64,000 nt of DNA from Buchananella felis (GTDB lineage Bacteria > Actinomycetota > Actinomycetes > Actinomycetales > Actinomycetaceae), in assembly GCF_041380015.1 (NCBI RefSeq), contig NZ_CP159978.1. One strand, 5' to 3'. Position numbers and translations under genes: made by a program. The notes below the pieces were generated by a model that did no database searches, was not told the origin of the DNA, and worked only from the letters and a program-made list of their open reading frames with translations. How positions within the stretch are numbered: position 1 is the first letter of the stretch; each line of letters opens with the position of its first letter. Shown here in pieces: positions 61,162 through 64,000 of the stretch.

Positions 61162-62085
61162 ATGGCTATTGATCCGAGGCGCCTTTCCGTTCTCCTGGCC
61201 GTGCAGCGCGCGGGCGGGGTGGTGTTGGCCGCCGACCTCCTGGGAATCACCGCGTCGGCAATCTCACAGCAGATCGCCCGCCTGGAGAGCGAGGTGGGCC
61301 AGCGCGTGCTGGACCGCAATCCCGGCGGGGCGGTGCTCACGCCCGCCGGGCAGACCCTGGCCCGGGCCGCCGAGCGCATCGAGGCGGAACTCGAGGCCGC
61401 CCACCTGGAGCTGCTGCGCCACGAGGGCCAGGTGGTCGGCACGGTGGTGGTCGGTGCCTTCCAGTCCGCGATCCGCGCCCTGCTACTGCCGCTGCTCGCC
61501 CAACTGCCCACGGCCCTGCCTGGCGTAAAGATGGTGATCCGGGAGGTGTGGGAGGACCAGGGGCGCAAGGACCTGCGGCGCGGTGCCCTGGACCTGCTGA
61601 TCCTGGAGCGCGACTCGCTGGCGCCCCCGCCCACCCCCTCCGGCGCGGTGGACGTGCCGCTCATGGACGAGCCCTGGTACGTGGTCAGTCCGCGCGTGGT
61701 CGGCGAACCCACCTCCCTGGCCGACCTGGCCGACCATCGCTGGCTGGCGGCCGGCACAGGCACGGCGGCCGGGCGGGCCATGCAGCGCCTGCAGGCGTCC
61801 CTGGAGATGAGCGTGGCGCACACCCACGGTTTCTTCGATTACGACGTCGCCCTGGCGATGGTGAGCGCGGGCCTGGGCAGCGCCCTCCTGCCGGGCCTGG
61901 CCCTGCCCGCGCAGCTGCCGCCCTCCGTGCTGGCCACCCACCTGCCCGGCCTGGGGGTACGTCGCCTGGCCGCCCGCTACCGCTCCACCGCCGGAGGTTT
62001 GACCCCGGCCCAGTCCGCGCTGCTGGAGCTACTTATCGCCCGCGCCGCTTCCTTAAGTGGCGGCCGCGCGGAGGACGCGCAGTAG
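61162..62085 (+). CDS. LysR-family transcriptional regulator
   Basis: 307 aa. N-terminal winged helix-turn-helix (RLSVLLAVQRAGGVVLAADL, ASAISQQIARLESEVG, LTPAGQTL) at ~7-62, then a LysR substrate-binding domain with GTVVVGAFQSAIRALLLPLL and a late GLGSALLPGLAL. ATG 61162. The ligand is unknown. The neighbouring drug-efflux-type MFS gene (226 bp downstream, same strand) is the obvious candidate target. Confidence 0.9.
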   Translation: MAIDPRRLSVLLAVQRAGGVVLAADLLGITASAISQQIARLESEVGQRVLDRNPGGAVLTPAGQTLARAAERIEAELEAAHLELLRHEGQVVGTVVVGAFQSAIRALLLPLLAQLPTALPGVKMVIREVWEDQGRKDLRRGALDLLILERDSLAPPPTPSGAVDVPLMDEPWYVVSPRVVGEPTSLADLADHRWLAAGTGTAAGRAMQRLQASLEMSVAHTHGFFDYDVALAMVSAGLGSALLPGLALPAQLPPSVLATHLPGLGVRRLAARYRSTAGGLTPAQSALLELLIARAASLSGGRAEDAQ

Positions 62086-62149
62086 GAGGATGGACGACGT
62101 TCCGCCGGCCCGCCGCAGGCAGCGGCCGCCCACCGCTGGGCCGCTACGT

Positions 62150-62235
62150 CCGGGCGGCGGGAGGGACGTCGGCCAGCGGCGGTGAGGCGCGCGGGGGCGT
62201 CGCTAAACCGGGCGGCGGGAGGAACGTCGGCCAGC
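62150..62235. repeat. Pair of 28-bp direct repeats upstream of the MFS gene
   Basis: 62150-62177 and 62208-62235 differ at one base; repeat text ends GACGTCGGCCAGC / AACGTCGGCCAGC. The repeats start 58 bp apart, in the 226-bp gap between the LysR and MFS genes. They may be regulator sites or leftovers of a local duplication. The ACGTCGGCCA core also occurs within several coding regions, so it is partly a codon-usage word. Confidence 0.5.
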
Positions 62236-62311
62236 AGAAAAACCCGGAGGGTGGCGGGTACTACGCCACGTCCGCCGCGCGCACAACCCGGCGCGGGGGC
62301 ACAATTGCTTG

Positions 62312-63547
62312 GTGACAAGTAGCCCACCCTCCCCGTCCCACTCGCCGAGCTCCACCGCCCGACCCGGCTGGAAGTTCGTCACCTTCGTGGGCGTCCTGAC
62401 GGCACTGGGCGCGATCACAACGGACATCTACCTGCCCAGCCTGCCCGAGGTCGCCGCAGACCTGCACACCACCGAGGCGCTGGCCGGCTCCACCATCTCC
62501 GTCGTCCTCATGGGGGCCGCAGTGGGCACTCTGCTGGTCGGCGCGCTGAGCGACCGGCTCGGCAGGCGGCGCGCCGCCCTGATGGGAATCAGCCTCCACG
62601 TGCTCGCCTCGATCGGCGCCGGATTCGCCGGCTCCATCGAGATGCTGCTGGCGCTGCGCTTCCTGCAGGGATTCGGCAACGCCACCGCCAACGTCTCCGC
62701 CATGGCCATCGTGCGCGACCGCTTCACCGGCGCCGCCGCCGCAGCCGTGCTGAGCCGCCTCATGCTGGTAATCGGCGTGGTGCCGCTGCTGGCGCCCTCG
62801 CTCGGCGCCATCATCGCCGCCGCCGGGGGCTGGCGCCTGGTCTTCTTCTTCATCGCAGCCTACGGCGCGCTCCTGCTGGTCGCGGTCGGCTTCGTGCTGC
62901 CCGAAACCCTGGCGCCCGAGCACCGCTCCCGCAACGTGAAGGAAACCTGGGACGGGTACCGCATCCTGCTGCGCGACTCCCAATTCAGGCTGCTCGCGCT
63001 GCTGCCCGGCCTGTCCTTCGGCGCCATGCTGGCCTACGTGGTGGCCTCCACCTTCGTGGTCCAGGTGGAACTCGGACTGGACAAGGCCCAGTTCTCCATC
63101 TTCTTCGCCGCCATGGGCACCGGCATGATCCTCTTCGCCCAGTTCAACGCCTACCTGGTGCGGCGCGTGGACTCCCTCAACCTGCTGCGCGGCGGCACCA
63201 CCTTCGCCTTCGCCTCCAGCCTCGTGCTGCTCACCGTGGTGCTCAGCGGCAACCGCAACCTGTGGGTGCTGGGGGCGTGCATCTGGCTAGTGCTGGCCGG
63301 CTTCGCCTTCATCGGCCCCAACGCCACCACGCTCGCGCTGGCCAACCACGGCGAGCGCGCCGGGCGCGGCGCGGCCCTCATCCACTCCCTGCAGGCGCTC
63401 GTGGCCGCCCCGATCTCGGCCTCCGTGGGCTTCCTGGGCGGAGACAGCCGGGCCATGGCCCTGGTAATGGCCGCCTCCTTCGGGCTGGCGCTCGCGGTGG
63501 TCCTGCTGGGGGTGCGGCGTTGCCCGCCCAAGCCCCTCCTGCCGTAA
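62312..63547 (+). CDS. Bcr/CflA-type MFS drug efflux transporter
   Basis: 411 aa, 12 membrane helices. DHA1 motifs: ITTDIYLPSLPEVAADL in the first helix region (Bcr/CflA hallmark), GALSDRLGRRRAALMG (motif A) and RFLQGFGNATANVSAMAIVRDRF. GTG 62312 has almost no SD, so a leaderless mRNA is possible. Probably exports drugs or small metabolites under the upstream LysR regulator. Ten bases separate the stop from prfB. Confidence 0.9.
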   Translation: MTSSPPSPSHSPSSTARPGWKFVTFVGVLTALGAITTDIYLPSLPEVAADLHTTEALAGSTISVVLMGAAVGTLLVGALSDRLGRRRAALMGISLHVLASIGAGFAGSIEMLLALRFLQGFGNATANVSAMAIVRDRFTGAAAAAVLSRLMLVIGVVPLLAPSLGAIIAAAGGWRLVFFFIAAYGALLLVAVGFVLPETLAPEHRSRNVKETWDGYRILLRDSQFRLLALLPGLSFGAMLAYVVASTFVVQVELGLDKAQFSIFFAAMGTGMILFAQFNAYLVRRVDSLNLLRGGTTFAFASSLVLLTVVLSGNRNLWVLGACIWLVLAGFAFIGPNATTLALANHGERAGRGAALIHSLQALVAAPISASVGFLGGDSRAMALVMAASFGLALAVVLLGVRRCPPKPLLP

Positions 63548-63557
63548 GGTTAGGGCC

Positions 63558-64000
63558 GTGGCTATCGACTTTCCTGCTGAAATCGCGCAACTGCGCCGCA
63601 CCCACGCCTCCATCAGTGCCGTGATTGACCCCGACGCCCTGCGCGCCCAAATCGCCGAGCTCTCCGAGAAGGCGGCCGCCCCCGACCTGTGGGACGACGC
63701 CGCAGCGGCGCAGGCCGTCACCTCCAAGCTCTCCCACGCCCAGAGCGAGCTGGAGCGCCTGAACGACCTGGCCGCCCAGATCGACGACGTCGAGGCGATG
63801 GTGGAGCTGGCAGAGGAAGCCGGGGGAGACGCCGACGTCCTGGCCGAGGCCGAGTCGATGCTCGGCGTCGTCTCCAAGGCCCTGGAGGAGCTGGAGGTGC
63901 GCACGCTCCTGAGCGGCGAGTACGACGAGCGCAACGCCGTGGTCACCATCCGCGCCGGCGCCGGCGGCGTGGACGCCGCCGACTTCGCCGAGATGCTGCT
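63558..64000 (+). CDS. prfB: Peptide chain release factor 2, N-terminal part (3' end outside window)
   Basis: GTG 63558, MAIDFPAEIAQLRRTHASIS. The helical N-terminal PCRF domain (PDLWDDAAAAQAVTSKLSHA) is followed by VTIRAGAGGVDAADFAEML at the window edge. RF2 recognises UGA and UAA stops. No in-frame TGA or CTTTGA slippage site appears in the first ~30 codons, so the classic autoregulatory +1 frameshift is absent, as in most actinobacteria. 147 codons are visible. Confidence 0.92.
   Translation, partial: MAIDFPAEIAQLRRTHASISAVIDPDALRAQIAELSEKAAAPDLWDDAAAAQAVTSKLSHAQSELERLNDLAAQIDDVEAMVELAEEAGGDADVLAEAESMLGVVSKALEELEVRTLLSGEYDERNAVVTIRAGAGGVDAADFAEML

Noticed and set aside
63558..63650. Programmed +1 frameshift in prfB
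   Set aside because: The frame is open through this region with no in-frame TGA or CTTTGA slippery site.
1..64000. tRNA, rRNA or known riboswitch genes
   Set aside because: None recognised by eye; no CCA-ended cloverleaf or conserved aptamer core found in the intergenic gaps.

Overview
The window is a 64 kb piece of a high-GC Gram-positive genome. Actinobacterial hallmarks are a DUF3117 protein (17621), a DUF3107 protein (37845), paired AdnA/AdnB-like helicase-nucleases (38155-45287), many GTG starts with short or missing leaders, and gene neighbourhoods that match what I remember of Mycobacterium. Examples are cdd/deoA/phosphomutase/LpdA-like, LOG/DUF3117/O-methyltransferase/Mrp/MgtE-N, and DEAD helicase/DUF3107/AdnAB. 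A cell-wall-binding-repeat surface protein, a Tad pilus locus and the style of the lipoproteins suggest a host-associated member of the Actinomycetaceae or a close relative. The genus is not determined.

Layout. 1-1874: end of galactokinase and a mannose-1-phosphate guanylyltransferase. 2053-10770: a nucleoside uptake and catabolism operon (BMP lipoprotein, ABC ATPase, two permeases, cytidine deaminase, pyrimidine nucleoside phosphorylase, a C39-peptidase-like protein of unknown role, deoxyribose-phosphate aldolase). A convergent phospho-sugar mutase (10902-12665) could supply the missing phosphopentomutase step. 12814-14355: LpdA-like flavoprotein. 14494-16583: AT-richer toxin/immunity pair with a TNT-type NAD-glycohydrolase C-terminus. 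16724-19627: LOG protein, DUF3117, O-methyltransferase, Mrp.

19628-27605 is an accessory island. Two ~150 bp direct repeats flank it, each with a 31-bp-arm palindrome, and the 16-nt centre is inverted between the two copies. Inside are three paralogous four-cysteine lipoproteins, a truncated duplicate of an adaptor gene, a secreted peptidoglycan-binding-domain protein, a membrane-fusion adaptor with its own peptidoglycan-binding domain, and a MacB-like ABC transporter. This looks like one envelope-directed export or sensing system and is my leading candidate for an undescribed system. The conserved chromosomal order resumes after it (DUF1003, MgtE-N/CBS, stress-protein-like, aminopeptidase P, PHP, MarC).

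33687-38069: an orphan, internally duplicated histidine kinase, a DEAD-box helicase and DUF3107. 38155-45287: AdnA/AdnB for double-strand-break end processing. 45385-46551: a phosphotransferase-fold protein lacking the catalytic Asp. 46771-51531: a Tad/Flp pilus operon (ATPase, two platform proteins, pilin, three pseudopilin-like proteins). 51597-60653: a 3018-residue surface protein with four discoidin-like domains, about 19 Ig-like repeats and three CWB2 repeats. 60760-64000: small membrane protein, LysR regulator, Bcr/CflA-type efflux pump and the start of prfB.

Family calls come from reading motifs by eye; no database search was run.
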